IMG/VR virus record: IMGVR_UViG_3300017971_000583 | Span: 1-33,258 of that record | Strand: one strand, 5' to 3' | From: a virus | Length of the DNA: 33,258 nucleotides | Shown: positions 14,053-21,714 of the stretch, piece after piece | How positions within the stretch are numbered: the stretch's first letter is position 1 | Layout of the letters: every line of letters starts with the position of its first letter | Made by a program: the position numbers and the translations under genes | The notes under the pieces: generated by a model | The model's input: only the letters and a program-made list of their open reading frames with translations | Told to the model about the DNA's origin: nothing | Database searches by the model: none

Positions 14053-15591
14053 ATGCACATGGACATCATCAGACGCCCACACCCAAGGGGGGAACCAGGG
14101 ACACGGATCAGCCTGTCAGAAGTAGCCAAAAGAGCAGCGGAAGGGCGGCTTGATCCGAGAGTGAGGGCTTGGGCTATCGAAAAGCTTGTTCAAGGTGGAA
14201 ACCCAAGAGCACCAAAAGACAAAGCAGCCATCCTCCTAGATGCGCTCAGACGCGAACGCATCTATGTGCCGGACCCTGTCGATGCAGAATTTATACCTTC
14301 TGCGGCGTGCACCTTGGAAGGGTGCGAAGGGTTGAAATTTCTTGGTGAAGACTGCGATGGGTTGCTTGTGAGCTACCTTGCGGCTTGTGGTGCGATTGGC
14401 ATTGAGGGCGCGGTCGTGGGTCACGGGTATTCAGAAGATGGGCAGCTGTCTCATGTGCTCGCCGCGGTGTTTGATGGGGGTGTCTGGACGCTATGTGATC
14501 CAAGCACAGCCCAACCTTTCGGACAGGTAGACCGCCCGGTTCGGGAGCGCTGGATTGCTGTACCTGGCGGCCAAGTTATGTGTGATAACGTAAACGGCAA
14601 GCCTTGTGACTTGCACACCATGGGAAGCGGGCTAACGACTATGAGAGAACACGGCGATTTCGTGGGAGTAGGGCGTCCGTCCGGATTGATTGGGCGTTCT
14701 TCGTCGGGATTGATTGGGCGTCCTTCGTCGGGATTGATTGGTGCCTACGCCGGTTTCGATCAAGTAGATCAAGTGCGCATGGCTGAGGACGCCAGAAATG
14801 CCGCCAACAAGCTGGATGCTATGGTTGTGGAGGCTGTTCGAGTGCACGAAGAGCTTAGATTTCTGCGTGAAGACTTGGAGAACCGATCGATTGTGGATCA
14901 AGCCCGCGATCCTGGTCCTGGTGTCTGGACACAAGCAGACGAAGATTACTTTCGGACGTTGATCTCCGCATCGAGGCTTGCTGTAGAGTACGGCCACGAG
15001 GGGGCGTCAGGTTTGCGGCCTATCGCTTGGGACACTGAGCTGAACACAGTGGTCATTGGTGGTGAGCAGAGTAGAGACGTGCGTCTTGGAATCGACAACC
15101 AAGGCACTGTTTACGTTGTGCAGCCCGGTCAAATCCCATCGGCGATGTCTCCTCCGGCTGGTCTGGTGGGGGCTCCGCTGGCTGGAATCTGGGCAGTCGC
15201 CGTGATGGTTGTCGCGTTGTCCGGACTTGGAGGCATGTACTTTTGGTGCGACAAGGAAAAAGCAGCTCAAAAGGTGATACTTCAGACAGACGAAGTTGTG
15301 CGCGCACGTGAGCTTGAACGCGAACACGGGCCAGATGAGGGAGCACGCCGGGCAGCCGCAGAGCGCGAGCAACGGATAAGGGTAGCACAGGCTAGAGCAC
15401 AAGCAGCAGCAGCCACGCGACCTTCGACCATATCGGAGGTCACTGATCTGATCAAGATCGGCACGATGGCGATTGTGGGCACCGCAGCAATAGGGTTGGG
15501 TGTCTACGGCGGGGTGGAGCTCTATAGGTACCTGAAAGGTACGCCGCGCCGTCGGGGTGGTGCTTTCGCACAGGTACCCAAGCGAGGCTGA
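14053..15591 (+). CDS. Membrane protein with a transglutaminase-like cysteine-protease domain
   Basis: A 512-residue protein starting 6 bases after the previous stop without a clear SD (ATG 14059 is an alternative). Residues 65-165 fit the transglutaminase/bacterial cysteine-peptidase fold: Cys101 in EDCDGLLVSYLAA, His134 in SHVLAAVFDGGVW and Asp149 in CDPS form the usual Cys-His-Asp triad. Three GLIGR/SS repeats (about 211-230) follow, then a helical region and two hydrophobic segments: about 375-400 (GIWAVAVMVVALSGLGGMYF) and 475-495 (IGTMAIVGTAAIGLGVYGG), separated by a charged Arg/Glu/Ala coiled coil. The C-terminus is basic. It could process virion or cell-wall proteins or be a non-enzymatic structural fold. 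Confidence 0.82.
   Translation: MHMDIIRRPHPRGEPGTRISLSEVAKRAAEGRLDPRVRAWAIEKLVQGGNPRAPKDKAAILLDALRRERIYVPDPVDAEFIPSAACTLEGCEGLKFLGEDCDGLLVSYLAACGAIGIEGAVVGHGYSEDGQLSHVLAAVFDGGVWTLCDPSTAQPFGQVDRPVRERWIAVPGGQVMCDNVNGKPCDLHTMGSGLTTMREHGDFVGVGRPSGLIGRSSSGLIGRPSSGLIGAYAGFDQVDQVRMAEDARNAANKLDAMVVEAVRVHEELRFLREDLENRSIVDQARDPGPGVWTQADEDYFRTLISASRLAVEYGHEGASGLRPIAWDTELNTVVIGGEQSRDVRLGIDNQGTVYVVQPGQIPSAMSPPAGLVGAPLAGIWAVAVMVVALSGLGGMYFWCDKEKAAQKVILQTDEVVRARELEREHGPDEGARRAAAEREQRIRVAQARAQAAAATRPSTISEVTDLIKIGTMAIVGTAAIGLGVYGGVELYRYLKGTPRRRGGAFAQVPKRG
14683..14745 (+). repeat. Tandem 24-bp units (GLIGRxSS)
   Basis: Units at 14683-14706 and 14707-14730 differ by one base, followed by a partial third copy from 14731. 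They form a short Gly/Ser linker between the transglutaminase-like domain and the helical part. Confidence 0.93.
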
Positions 15592-15594
15592 GCC

Positions 15595-16443
15595 ATGTCC
15601 TACAAGGACGTTTTTATATTTTGGAACCACGGGCCGATTCCCAATGATGCGCGCCCGATGTTCAGACGGCCAACCGCGTTTCTGAACATGGGGAGTCCCC
15701 CCGGAAGACACCCAGACTTTCGGGGTTCTGTCCTTGCACTTGGTCATAGACCAATCCGTGAGGCCATACGGACCAAGCTTCCTGGTGTCCAACCCCTACG
15801 CATAGGCCTTCTTGGTTTTTCTGCGTCTTGCTCTGGTGTCCGTACGTTTTTATCTTCCGCAGATGGGGGTTATGTGGACACGGTGATTTGCATAGACGGT
15901 ATTCATTGCCAGTCTGTTTCGTATCCTGCGGTCCGAGGGGGATATCTTGGGCCGTATGTGGCTTTTGGTAAACTTGCCGCTTATGGTGTGCCACCATTTT
16001 CGAATGTGGTCGCGGGTAACAGGTTACTTGCAATCACCAATTCCCAGGCAGACGGCCCGCCTGGGCAAGACCCAACAAGCGTGACCACACAAGAGATAAC
16101 AGAGGGCATTCTTGCGGGGTACCCATACATTTCGAACACTCTGCCCGAAGTGCTCTATCACGACCCGTCCAGACACCCTTGGACCAATCCAGCTGGACGG
16201 CAAAGGTGGCCGGACGGCAACGTCACTCAGTGGGGGCGCCACACATACGAAGATCCCCCCATCGAATGGGCCGTGAATGTTGGAGGCTTTTACGCGCTTT
16301 CCTATCGAAAGGTAGATCCTACCTCGATAGGCGATCACCGCTATCAAGCCGCTGTTGTTTTGCCGGCAGTTGTGGGAGCGCTTGCGGCTAACCGTTGGTC
16401 TATTATTCCCCCCGAGGGGGGTGTTTGCATGGTGGGCGCATGA
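15595..16443 (+). CDS. Alpha/beta-hydrolase-like protein
   Basis: A 282-residue protein with GAGG seven bases before the ATG. It opens with a strand and an oxyanion-like turn (VFIFWNHG). Residues 69-78 form the nucleophile elbow RIGLLGFSAS, with Ser76 in GxSxS, followed by a strand and VICIDGIH (Asp101). A candidate catalytic His is in GRHTYEDP near residue 213. No signal peptide; the end is hydrophobic but without a clear anchor. The fold includes esterases, lipases and cutinases, so a lipid, capsule or envelope substrate is possible; substrate unknown. Its stop overlaps the ATG of a putative muramidase, which suggests a joint role in envelope attack. Confidence 0.75.
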   Translation: MSYKDVFIFWNHGPIPNDARPMFRRPTAFLNMGSPPGRHPDFRGSVLALGHRPIREAIRTKLPGVQPLRIGLLGFSASCSGVRTFLSSADGGYVDTVICIDGIHCQSVSYPAVRGGYLGPYVAFGKLAAYGVPPFSNVVAGNRLLAITNSQADGPPGQDPTSVTTQEITEGILAGYPYISNTLPEVLYHDPSRHPWTNPAGRQRWPDGNVTQWGRHTYEDPPIEWAVNVGGFYALSYRKVDPTSIGDHRYQAAVVLPAVVGALAANRWSIIPPEGGVCMVGA

Positions 16444-17297
16444 CAGTTCGACGGTGTCTAGGAGATGGGGGAGCAGTTGTCCCGAGGGGTTGGCTGGGTG
16501 GTGATGGCCCGGACGCTCCGCTTTCTTGGGGGGATGCTTACCCGGGGTCTGGGCCGGATCCGGGAGAAGCCGAACGACAATCAAGAAATCTGGCTGATGT
16601 GCCTGGGTGCCCAGATCAGGCGTGTTTGGATATTTGGGCGCGGCTAGTGCTTGAGGCGGCTTGGAAAGCGCTTGGGTACAACCCAAGTGAAACCGTGATC
16701 CAATCTTCGCAAGCAATCTCACGTATGCTTGCGAACTATGGATGGCCCGGGTTTCCTCGTGCAGTGAGGGGTTCTCGCGATATGAGCAAATGGTGGGGGC
16801 ATCACAACTGGGGCGCGGTGATTTGTGAAACGTGTGTTGAGACCAACACGTGTTTTGCGCCTGCGTTTGTTGATATGATCGAAGTACGTGAAGGAGGATC
16901 CGTTCGCGAGATTTCTGCGTGTTTCGAGCATGCAAACAACAATGATGCGGGAGCAAAAAGATTTATTGAAGTGTTGCTAGGTAGTGCGCCTGCTGCAAAC
17001 TACGCAATGCTTGAAGACGGCGATGCATCTTTGATTGCACGAAGTATTTTCAAGACCACCACCGATCGGCAAGCTGCCATCGATGCTGAGCTCATCACGC
17101 GCCATGCGTACGCGATTGCTCAGAATCAAAACCGCGCGTGTCTTGTGCGCACCAAAGATCCTATTCTGCTTGGCCATGTTCAAACAGAATGGACCAGAGA
17201 TCTGCCAGAGCTCCCCCAACCGTGTTGGATACTTGGTGCGTTTGCTGGTGCTGCGCTACTTGGAGGCATCCTATGGGGCGTAAATCGCACGGTTTGA
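16440..17297 (+). CDS. Putative peptidoglycan hydrolase (glucosaminidase/muramidase-like) with C-terminal anchor
   Basis: A 285-residue protein; ATG 16440 overlaps the previous stop (ATGA). Residues 60-230 resemble lysozyme-like glucosaminidases: a helix with IQSSQAISRML where catalytic domains carry Q.aleTGWG, then HHNWGAVICETC at 121-132 (the common NNWGAI turn), FAPAFVD, a helical stretch and a DASLIARSIF end like the 'aGdp.aiA.am' block. The expected catalytic Glu could not be placed with confidence. Residues about 262-281 are one hydrophobic helix (ILGAFAGAALLGGILWG) ending NRTV. A membrane-anchored enzyme for entry or lysis is plausible. The assignment rests on pattern memory. Confidence 0.7.
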   Translation: MTVRRCLGDGGAVVPRGWLGGDGPDAPLSWGDAYPGSGPDPGEAERQSRNLADVPGCPDQACLDIWARLVLEAAWKALGYNPSETVIQSSQAISRMLANYGWPGFPRAVRGSRDMSKWWGHHNWGAVICETCVETNTCFAPAFVDMIEVREGGSVREISACFEHANNNDAGAKRFIEVLLGSAPAANYAMLEDGDASLIARSIFKTTTDRQAAIDAELITRHAYAIAQNQNRACLVRTKDPILLGHVQTEWTRDLPELPQPCWILGAFAGAALLGGILWGVNRTV

Positions 17298-17764
17298 TCC
17301 TCCAAGATGAATCTGGGCACTTCTTTTTGACACGTGGTGATCACGTCAAATTTGATCTTGAAGATGGTCGCCTTGTAGATATTCCAAACAACTGGATGAT
17401 GTATCAGGACGTTCTTGGTGGCGTGCTACCGGTGTGCACAGTTATGATCGCACCGTATGCACTACGTAATGGGTTTGTCCACATAGAAGATCCCGCATTT
17501 GGGTCTATAGTAAACGCTTATTTTGGTCATGATGTACGTATCAAACTTGGTAAAGTAAAGCTGCCACAAGGCGATTGGTCTGAACTAGGACGTGTTGCAC
17601 GAATTTACTATGCTCGCAGCGGTGAGTATTGCGGCAAATATCATCATGATTTCAAGTTAGAAGCGCCTCCTGTGCGCCTGATGACAACACAAAAAAGCAC
17701 GAGCTACATGGTTGTACTCCCTCGTGGTTGTGTCGTGGATAGCCACGGTTTTGTTTGGCCGTAG
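17273..17764 (+). CDS. Hypothetical beta-rich protein
   Basis: A 163-residue protein. The frame is open from 17138, but ATG 17273 has a good SD (GGAGG at 17262-17266) and begins a typical sequence (MGRKSHGLILQDESGHFF). The remainder is mostly short strands (HVKFDLEDGRLVDIP, VRIKLGKVKLPQGDW, YMVVLPRGCVV), suggesting a beta sandwich or barrel. It overlaps the membrane anchor of the preceding gene by 25 bases. A minor virion protein is the most likely role by position; no family recognised. Confidence 0.75.
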   Translation: MGRKSHGLILQDESGHFFLTRGDHVKFDLEDGRLVDIPNNWMMYQDVLGGVLPVCTVMIAPYALRNGFVHIEDPAFGSIVNAYFGHDVRIKLGKVKLPQGDWSELGRVARIYYARSGEYCGKYHHDFKLEAPPVRLMTTQKSTSYMVVLPRGCVVDSHGFVWP

Positions 17765-17792
17765 CCCCCCAATATACGGATAAAATTTGATG

Positions 17793-17920
17793 CAGCTTGA
17801 GTTAGCCCCAAGCTGATGATAGCCTTGTAGTGTCAATTGGTTTAGGTTTTTGCATGTTTGGGCGCTCTTCAACACACCCCACGAGCCATCTCCCATTGGT
17901 GTTGGGGAGCGCCCCACAAC
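17793..17920. repeat. Two inverted repeats in the gap before the basic protein gene
   Basis: CAGCTTG (17793-17799) and CAAGCTG (17809-17815) form a 7-bp stem. GTTGGGG...CCCCACAAC (17901-17920) forms a second stem with one bulge. No T run follows either, so they are not standard terminators. The 171-bp gap shows no other gene and no tRNA. Confidence 0.6.
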
Positions 17921-17935
17921 TCGGTTGGCCTAGCG

Positions 17936-19612
17936 ATGCCCCAGACATCTAAAGCGAAACAGGTCAGCAAAGCACAAGGGTTGCTCGCGAAGAAACAAGC
18001 TTCTTATGCAAGCGCAGTTTCTCGTAAAGCAAAAACTGCTGGGCGCAAAACCTCCTTAGAGCGCGCCAAAAAAACGCAGCCCAGAAAGCACACCAAACGG
18101 GCAACGCGCGGGCGACTTTCCGCAAGTCGCACAAATCCGAGCAAACGGAAGACATCGCGGGCAACGCAACCGAGGAAAACCTGTCCGGCTCGATGTGTTC
18201 CGATAGAGTTGAAATATAAGGAGGCAAATCCCATGGCAGTAGCAGGAGCGGCCGCACAAGTTGAAGCGGAGAAGAAAAGACTTGCTGGACGAAAACGCCG
18301 CAAGACCAGACGCCGGACGACCAAGAAGACCGGCACCACGACCGCTCGAAAGCGGACTACTCGGCGGCGGCGCCGGCGCACCACCCCGCTTTACAAAATG
18401 CAACAGAGTGTTGTGCGTGCGCGTCGACGCAAGCCAACTCGCAAGCAGAAGCGTACTGTTCCCACTGGGAACTACGCCGGACGCAAGGCGGTCATTTCGG
18501 TTCGACGCAGGTATTCTCTGAGTAACCCCACCGTCATGTACAAGCACATGGCTGCGGGAGCCATCGGGCTGGCCGTAGGTTACGGGTTGGCTGAGGTGGT
18601 GGATCGTGCGGTAGCTACGCGTGCGCCCAAGAATGCCAACAAGGCACTGTACGGCCCCCAAGCCAGTGCAGCCATCGCCAAGAAAGCTGACGGGACCAGA
18701 ATGGCGGTTTCCGGTTTGGGCACCGCGGTCTTGGCTCTCGGCTCTTACATGGCGAAGAAAAAGAGCCCGGTGGCGGCTTGGTCTCTGGGTGGTGCCGCGG
18801 CTGGGTTCGGGGTCAAATTCCTCGACCAGTTGCTGTTCGATGTGATTGCGCCAGCGGTTTGGAAGGTCAAGAGCCCCACTGAGGACAGCTATGCAAACCG
18901 CTTGTTCCCCGACAAGCAGGATGCACCCGCAGCCTCGGCGCTGCCGCCAGAGGGTACCGTGGCTACTTTTGGCACGGCCGGACCACAGATTCCTCGATAC
19001 GGACTGCCTGGTGCCGTGCATGCTCCGCAAGCACAACAACAAGCACTTTATGTACAGGGACACCACCACCCTTTTCTGGGAACTCCGGCAGCAACCAATA
19101 ATGGCGCGGTTGCCGGAGCTCAGGGCGCCGTAGGTGGTTGTGGCTGCGGCCAGAACTATGGCCAGGCTGCTGGGTATGACCTTGCAAAGACTTTCCCGCT
19201 TTGCACAGCAGGTTGCCAAGGCACGTGCAAATGTGGTGCGGCTGTCCCCGGAGTAACTCCTCCGGTAACATGCTCATCATGTGCAATCGAGATCCCAAAA
19301 TTGGTGTCTCCCCAGCTGCCCACGCCTGGGTACCATCTTGTACCGACACCGCAACAAATGCAGGTGCCTGTAGTCGCAAATCAAGGCTTGCACGTTCCGA
19401 CATCTTGGCCCAGTGATGCACTCCCACAAGGAGGTGCTCCTGCAAATGCAGTGTTAGCTCGCCCTGGTGTCGGTGAGCCCCAAGTCGAGGCCCCCCAAGC
19501 CGCGGCTCCTCAAGCCGAGGCTCCTCAAGCCGAGGCTCCTCAAACAGCACAACCCGCCCCGATCAACGACATGTTGGCGGTGGCCCAACGACGGAGACAC
19601 GCCAGACGGTAA
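17936..19612 (+). CDS. Histone-like basic protein with hydrophobic core and Cys-rich part, probable virion protein
   Basis: A 558-residue protein from ATG 17936, which lacks an SD. An in-frame ATG at 18233 has a very strong one (TAAGGAGG) and would give 459 residues. Residues 1-95 are Lys/Arg/Ser/Thr-rich (SRKAKTAGRKTSLERAKK) like histone H1 tails, and 115-200 are again highly basic (RKRRKTRRRTTKKTG). Three hydrophobic or Gly-rich segments follow (AAGAIGLAVGYGLAEVV; VSGLGTAVLALGSYM; AAWSLGGAAAGFGVKF), then a Cys-rich stretch (GGCGCGQN, CTAGCQGTCKCG, CSSC) and an Ala/Pro/Gln repeat tail (EAPQAEAPQ). It may link the genome to the inner face of a membrane or capsid. Confidence 0.78.
   Translation: MPQTSKAKQVSKAQGLLAKKQASYASAVSRKAKTAGRKTSLERAKKTQPRKHTKRATRGRLSASRTNPSKRKTSRATQPRKTCPARCVPIELKYKEANPMAVAGAAAQVEAEKKRLAGRKRRKTRRRTTKKTGTTTARKRTTRRRRRRTTPLYKMQQSVVRARRRKPTRKQKRTVPTGNYAGRKAVISVRRRYSLSNPTVMYKHMAAGAIGLAVGYGLAEVVDRAVATRAPKNANKALYGPQASAAIAKKADGTRMAVSGLGTAVLALGSYMAKKKSPVAAWSLGGAAAGFGVKFLDQLLFDVIAPAVWKVKSPTEDSYANRLFPDKQDAPAASALPPEGTVATFGTAGPQIPRYGLPGAVHAPQAQQQALYVQGHHHPFLGTPAATNNGAVAGAQGAVGGCGCGQNYGQAAGYDLAKTFPLCTAGCQGTCKCGAAVPGVTPPVTCSSCAIEIPKLVSPQLPTPGYHLVPTPQQMQVPVVANQGLHVPTSWPSDALPQGGAPANAVLARPGVGEPQVEAPQAAAPQAEAPQAEAPQTAQPAPINDMLAVAQRRRHARR
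18217..18235 (+). promoter_or_regulatory. Strong internal Shine-Dalgarno with in-frame ATG
   Basis: TAAGGAGG ends 8 bases before ATG 18233, in frame within the basic-protein gene. It may be the main start, or a second one giving a form without the first histone-like block. Confidence 0.6.
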
Positions 19613-19622
19613 GCTGATCGAT

Positions 19623-19678
19623 TTCGGAGGCTTTCAACGTAGCTAGCAAATTCGGCGGCTTTCAACGTATCTAGCAAA
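19623..19678 (+). repeat. 28-bp tandem duplication upstream of the capsid candidate
   Basis: The unit beginning TTCGG and ending CTAGCAAA occurs at 19623-19650 and 19651-19678 with two mismatches. It is non-coding and ends 15 bases before the ATG at 19694, close to the SD (AGGAGAT). It may be a protein-binding or RNA element controlling the next gene. Confidence 0.9.
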
Positions 19679-19693
19679 ATTACAGGAGATTGA

Positions 19694-20983
19694 ATGATGC
19701 CAGCGCAAAACAAACTGAATATTCCCTGCCGAACGATGAATGATTTGCAAATGTGCCTCGACGCGGATACGCATTGCGTGCCCACTGTCGAGTTCAGCGT
19801 GCGTAACTTCCACGCACCCTTGGTGCAAGACGACATCGACTTTTTGTCGGCGCCTGAGATCAACCTGTTTTCCATTCGTGAGCAGACGGCACAAGCCAGC
19901 GCTCGAAATACGATGGCGTATTCCAAAGCGCTGTCGGATCCCACGATCACATTCGACATTCCTTTTGTGATGCTGGGCATTTGTGTGTACGCGTACGCCG
20001 ATCCACACTCGCTGGTGATCGAAGGTAACCAATTTGGCCCTCAAAACCTGTTTGGCGCTGGTGCGGGACAATTCAATCAATTGCCAGCATCTCCGATGAG
20101 CCTGCGCAACACTCCTGGCCTTCTTGGTGGGTTGTTCAACGCGCAGGAACCCCCCGAAGGCTTGATTGTGTGCCCGTCACAGATTGAGTGGGGCGGTCCT
20201 GTATGGCGAGCGATGTGGGCATTTCTGCATGCTTATCGCCTCAAGATGTACTGCTACAACAACACTTATGAGGTGCTGCTTGACGAATCTTTGGCCGATC
20301 TGGGCAACTGCTGCTCGCAGGTTGATTGGAGCGGCTTTGGCGATAGCAAAGCGTCTCATATTCGCCGAACACGCGATGTAAACGACTATCTGCTTGCAAA
20401 TGCTGCTGGATTCCCCGGTGGTGTTGATCCTGGATTCTTCGTACCGATCAACAGCGCGCAGGGCGCCGATGGCGAAATCACACCTCAGAGATACGTGGCC
20501 GACAACACCGCTTACGGCCGCCCGCAAGCGTACCCCGCGGTTGAGCAATGGTACCGGTTGCCCTGCCCCATCCCCTTCCCCTCGATCCCACAACCCAAAC
20601 TGAAGGTGGTGCTCTATCGCGCAGCCGGCGATGAATACTACTTGCAGCGCATGCTGGAAGAGATGTCAATCGATCAGTGCCTGAATCCTGTTCCTGGTAT
20701 AGCTTCCGCAAACTTCCCGATCAATGAGCCTGACGATATCGTCGCAGTTGCTGACGGTGGTTATGGTGGCATGACCAGAATCCCCGCGGGGCCCTTCCGC
20801 CTTGGAATTGGCTTCAAGGGATTCGAGGCGCGCGAGAGTGTTTGCGAAGAGATGTATCGCGCGATCTCCGGTGATACTGCAAAGCTCATGACACAACAAG
20901 GACGATTGGTGCAATCACCGCACGGCGGCACCATGTGCGTTCCTGTTGGCGTGATGGGCCCCAAAGACCAAGGAAACCGCTGA
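19694..20983 (+). CDS. Candidate major capsid protein
   Basis: A 429-residue protein with SD AGGAG six to eight bases before ATG 19694 (a second ATG follows at once). It has no membrane span, signal peptide or low-complexity repeat, unlike its neighbours, and balanced composition with many predicted strands (ITFDIPFVMLGICVYAYAD, LKVVLYRAAGDEYYLQRML, FRLGIGFKGFEARE). It is the largest fully globular protein in the structural block and is flanked by regulatory repeats on both sides, as expected for a highly expressed coat protein. No HK97 signature is visible; a jelly-roll coat protein is possible but unproven. The function is inferred from context. Confidence 0.78.
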   Translation: MMPAQNKLNIPCRTMNDLQMCLDADTHCVPTVEFSVRNFHAPLVQDDIDFLSAPEINLFSIREQTAQASARNTMAYSKALSDPTITFDIPFVMLGICVYAYADPHSLVIEGNQFGPQNLFGAGAGQFNQLPASPMSLRNTPGLLGGLFNAQEPPEGLIVCPSQIEWGGPVWRAMWAFLHAYRLKMYCYNNTYEVLLDESLADLGNCCSQVDWSGFGDSKASHIRRTRDVNDYLLANAAGFPGGVDPGFFVPINSAQGADGEITPQRYVADNTAYGRPQAYPAVEQWYRLPCPIPFPSIPQPKLKVVLYRAAGDEYYLQRMLEEMSIDQCLNPVPGIASANFPINEPDDIVAVADGGYGGMTRIPAGPFRLGIGFKGFEARESVCEEMYRAISGDTAKLMTQQGRLVQSPHGGTMCVPVGVMGPKDQGNR

Positions 20984-21043
20984 TCTCAGTTCGTCTTGCA
21001 CTGACTCATCCGAGAATGACCGCTAACTAGAACCCAGGTTTCC

Positions 21044-21088
21044 CCGTGCGGTCCCCATCTTTCGCAGGGGAGACCTACCGCACGGAGG
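21044..21088 (+). promoter_or_regulatory. Stem-loop overlapping the SD of the next gene
   Basis: CCGTGCGGT (21044-21052) pairs with ACCGCACGG (21077-21085), with an inner CCCC/GGGG helix. The right arm shares two G with the SD GGAGG (21084-21088) of the gene at 21096. There is no T run. It could tune translation, or act as a processing or stability element between two coat-protein genes. Confidence 0.65.
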
Positions 21089-21095
21089 ATACAAA

Positions 21096-21707
21096 ATGAT
21101 CGGCGGCTGGGCAAATCTCGCAGACAATCTTCGTACCATCGCCCTACTCAATCCGCGCCTTGCCCTCATGATGGCAAAGGGCCAACCAATGGCCCCGCGT
21201 TCGTATCAACTCAATATCAATTGGGATGATGCCGGGACTGTGGGGTCAATCGTCACGACTGCATTCCAAGAGCGGTTTTACCAACCGGTCTGGATTCAAC
21301 AATTTGTCTACAACATCCGCGCACCTCAGGCCAACAACGGATCACTTTTCAAGCCAATCATCGACGCGTACCGAAACGAAACTCCTTGGATCAATGTGAG
21401 CCTTAGAATCGAGGGCCCGGATCGATTCCAGCTGACGGAAGGCTATATCGCGCTCGAAAACATCGCGACAACTCGCGGCAACGATCGTGATCTGCTCAAC
21501 AACGCGTGGGTGATTGATCAAGACCAAAATCTTTTCGTGGATGCGATTCTGGATCGTAACCTGGCAGAAGATGAAATCCCCTATGTTCTACAAATGACGA
21601 TGACGGGATTGGAACTAAGCGGGTGCAATCTTCGACAGGTGGGGTACCAGGAAGCCGTTTGCGCTTTGAAGGAAATGGGCCTGTATCCACAATTCCAAGC
21701 AAAGTGA
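21096..21707 (+). CDS. Putative capsid-associated protein
   Basis: A 203-residue soluble protein with SD GGAGG before the ATG. After a short N-terminal helix (LADNLRTIALLNPRLALMMA) come many strand-like segments (SYQLNINWDD, VWIQQFVYNIRAP, PWINVSLRIEGPDRFQLTEG, PYVLQMTMTGLELSG), compatible with a single jelly roll. No anchors or Cys clusters. It sits between the 429- and 258-residue proteins. These three may form the capsid together, as in virus groups with two coat proteins. No family recognised. Confidence 0.75.
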   Translation: MIGGWANLADNLRTIALLNPRLALMMAKGQPMAPRSYQLNINWDDAGTVGSIVTTAFQERFYQPVWIQQFVYNIRAPQANNGSLFKPIIDAYRNETPWINVSLRIEGPDRFQLTEGYIALENIATTRGNDRDLLNNAWVIDQDQNLFVDAILDRNLAEDEIPYVLQMTMTGLELSGCNLRQVGYQEAVCALKEMGLYPQFQAK

Positions 21708-21714
21708 GGCCCAA

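Noticed and set aside
15007-15792. A 261-codon minus-strand frame, and 16024-16956 (310 codons)
   Set aside because: Both lie across boundaries of well-supported + strand genes and have implausible composition rich in His, Cys and Arg.
17765-17935. tRNA or other structured RNA in the 171-bp gap
   Set aside because: Two hairpins are visible, but no acceptor, anticodon or T-arm pattern fits, and no riboswitch consensus is recognised.
18056-19219. A 387-codon minus-strand open frame
   Set aside because: It is opposite the basic protein gene, whose codon bias removes antisense stops. The product looks random, with no SD and no recognisable domain.
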